This document shows positions 63,968-64,000 of a DNA stretch of 64,000 bases, in pieces. The first letter of the stretch is position 1, and each line of letters begins with the position of its first letter. This DNA comes from Moringa oleifera (taxonomy: Eukaryota > Streptophyta > Magnoliopsida > Brassicales > Moringaceae): NCBI GenBank assembly GCA_021397835.1, contig JAJFZO010000094.1, positions 3,264,501-3,328,500 on the forward strand, given 5' to 3'. The notes under the pieces were generated by a model. That model was not told where the DNA came from and searched no databases. It saw nothing but the letters and a program-made list of their open reading frames with translations. A program made the translations under genes and the position numbers.

Positions 63968-64000
63968 CTGTATTTAAGAATGAACTTAGATACATTTGTT

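Noticed and set aside
1..64000. CRISPR array, prokaryotic operon or phage elements
   Set aside because: Intron-containing plant genes dominate; no direct-repeat/spacer array was seen.

Overview
The window is nuclear DNA of a eudicot plant. The evidence is multi-exon genes with GT-AG introns, AT-rich intergenic DNA, plant-only families (KANADI, DYW-type PPR, GEX1) and a plant-type Mutator-like element. The species cannot be told from the sequence.

Layout. (1) 1-5640: AT-rich DNA, with a small GC-richer island near 1600-1874 that may be a first exon. (2) 6157-11779, minus: a complete six-exon KANADI1-like GARP transcription factor, with a 3.1-kb fourth intron and two last exons that are easy to miss. 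(3) 12.5-27.5 kb: about 15 kb with no gene I can support. (4) 28421-29947, plus: NMD3, the 60S-subunit nuclear export adaptor, in one coding exon. (5) 31040-57815, minus: a local family of importin-5 (karyopherin beta-3) relatives. Copy A is full length (20 exons, 1136 aa, open throughout). Copy B is a multi-lesion pseudogene that keeps A-like intron positions. Copy C is an intact single-exon gene for only the N-terminal HEAT-repeat part, interrupted by a glutamine-rich minisatellite. Copy D is a broken fragment of C with its upstream region. (6) 49774-54547: a 4.77-kb Mutator-like element between C and D, with 113-bp terminal inverted repeats and a perfect 9-bp target duplication; its transposase has two in-frame stops. 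(7) 57989-59181, plus: a Gfo/Idh/MocA-type oxidoreductase. (8) 60686-62614, plus: a DYW-class PPR protein. (9) 63011 to the window end, minus: the 3' part of GEX1, a gamete-expressed nuclear-fusion membrane protein.

The genes form no operon-like unit. NMD3 and importin-5 both concern nucleocytoplasmic transport and ribosome biogenesis, but nothing in the sequence shows that their adjacency is functional. The most unusual part is the importin-5 cluster, which shows four stages of gene fate side by side: kept full length, decayed, truncated but open, and fragment. An AT-rich dispersed repeat recurs in both orientations across the intergenic stretches.
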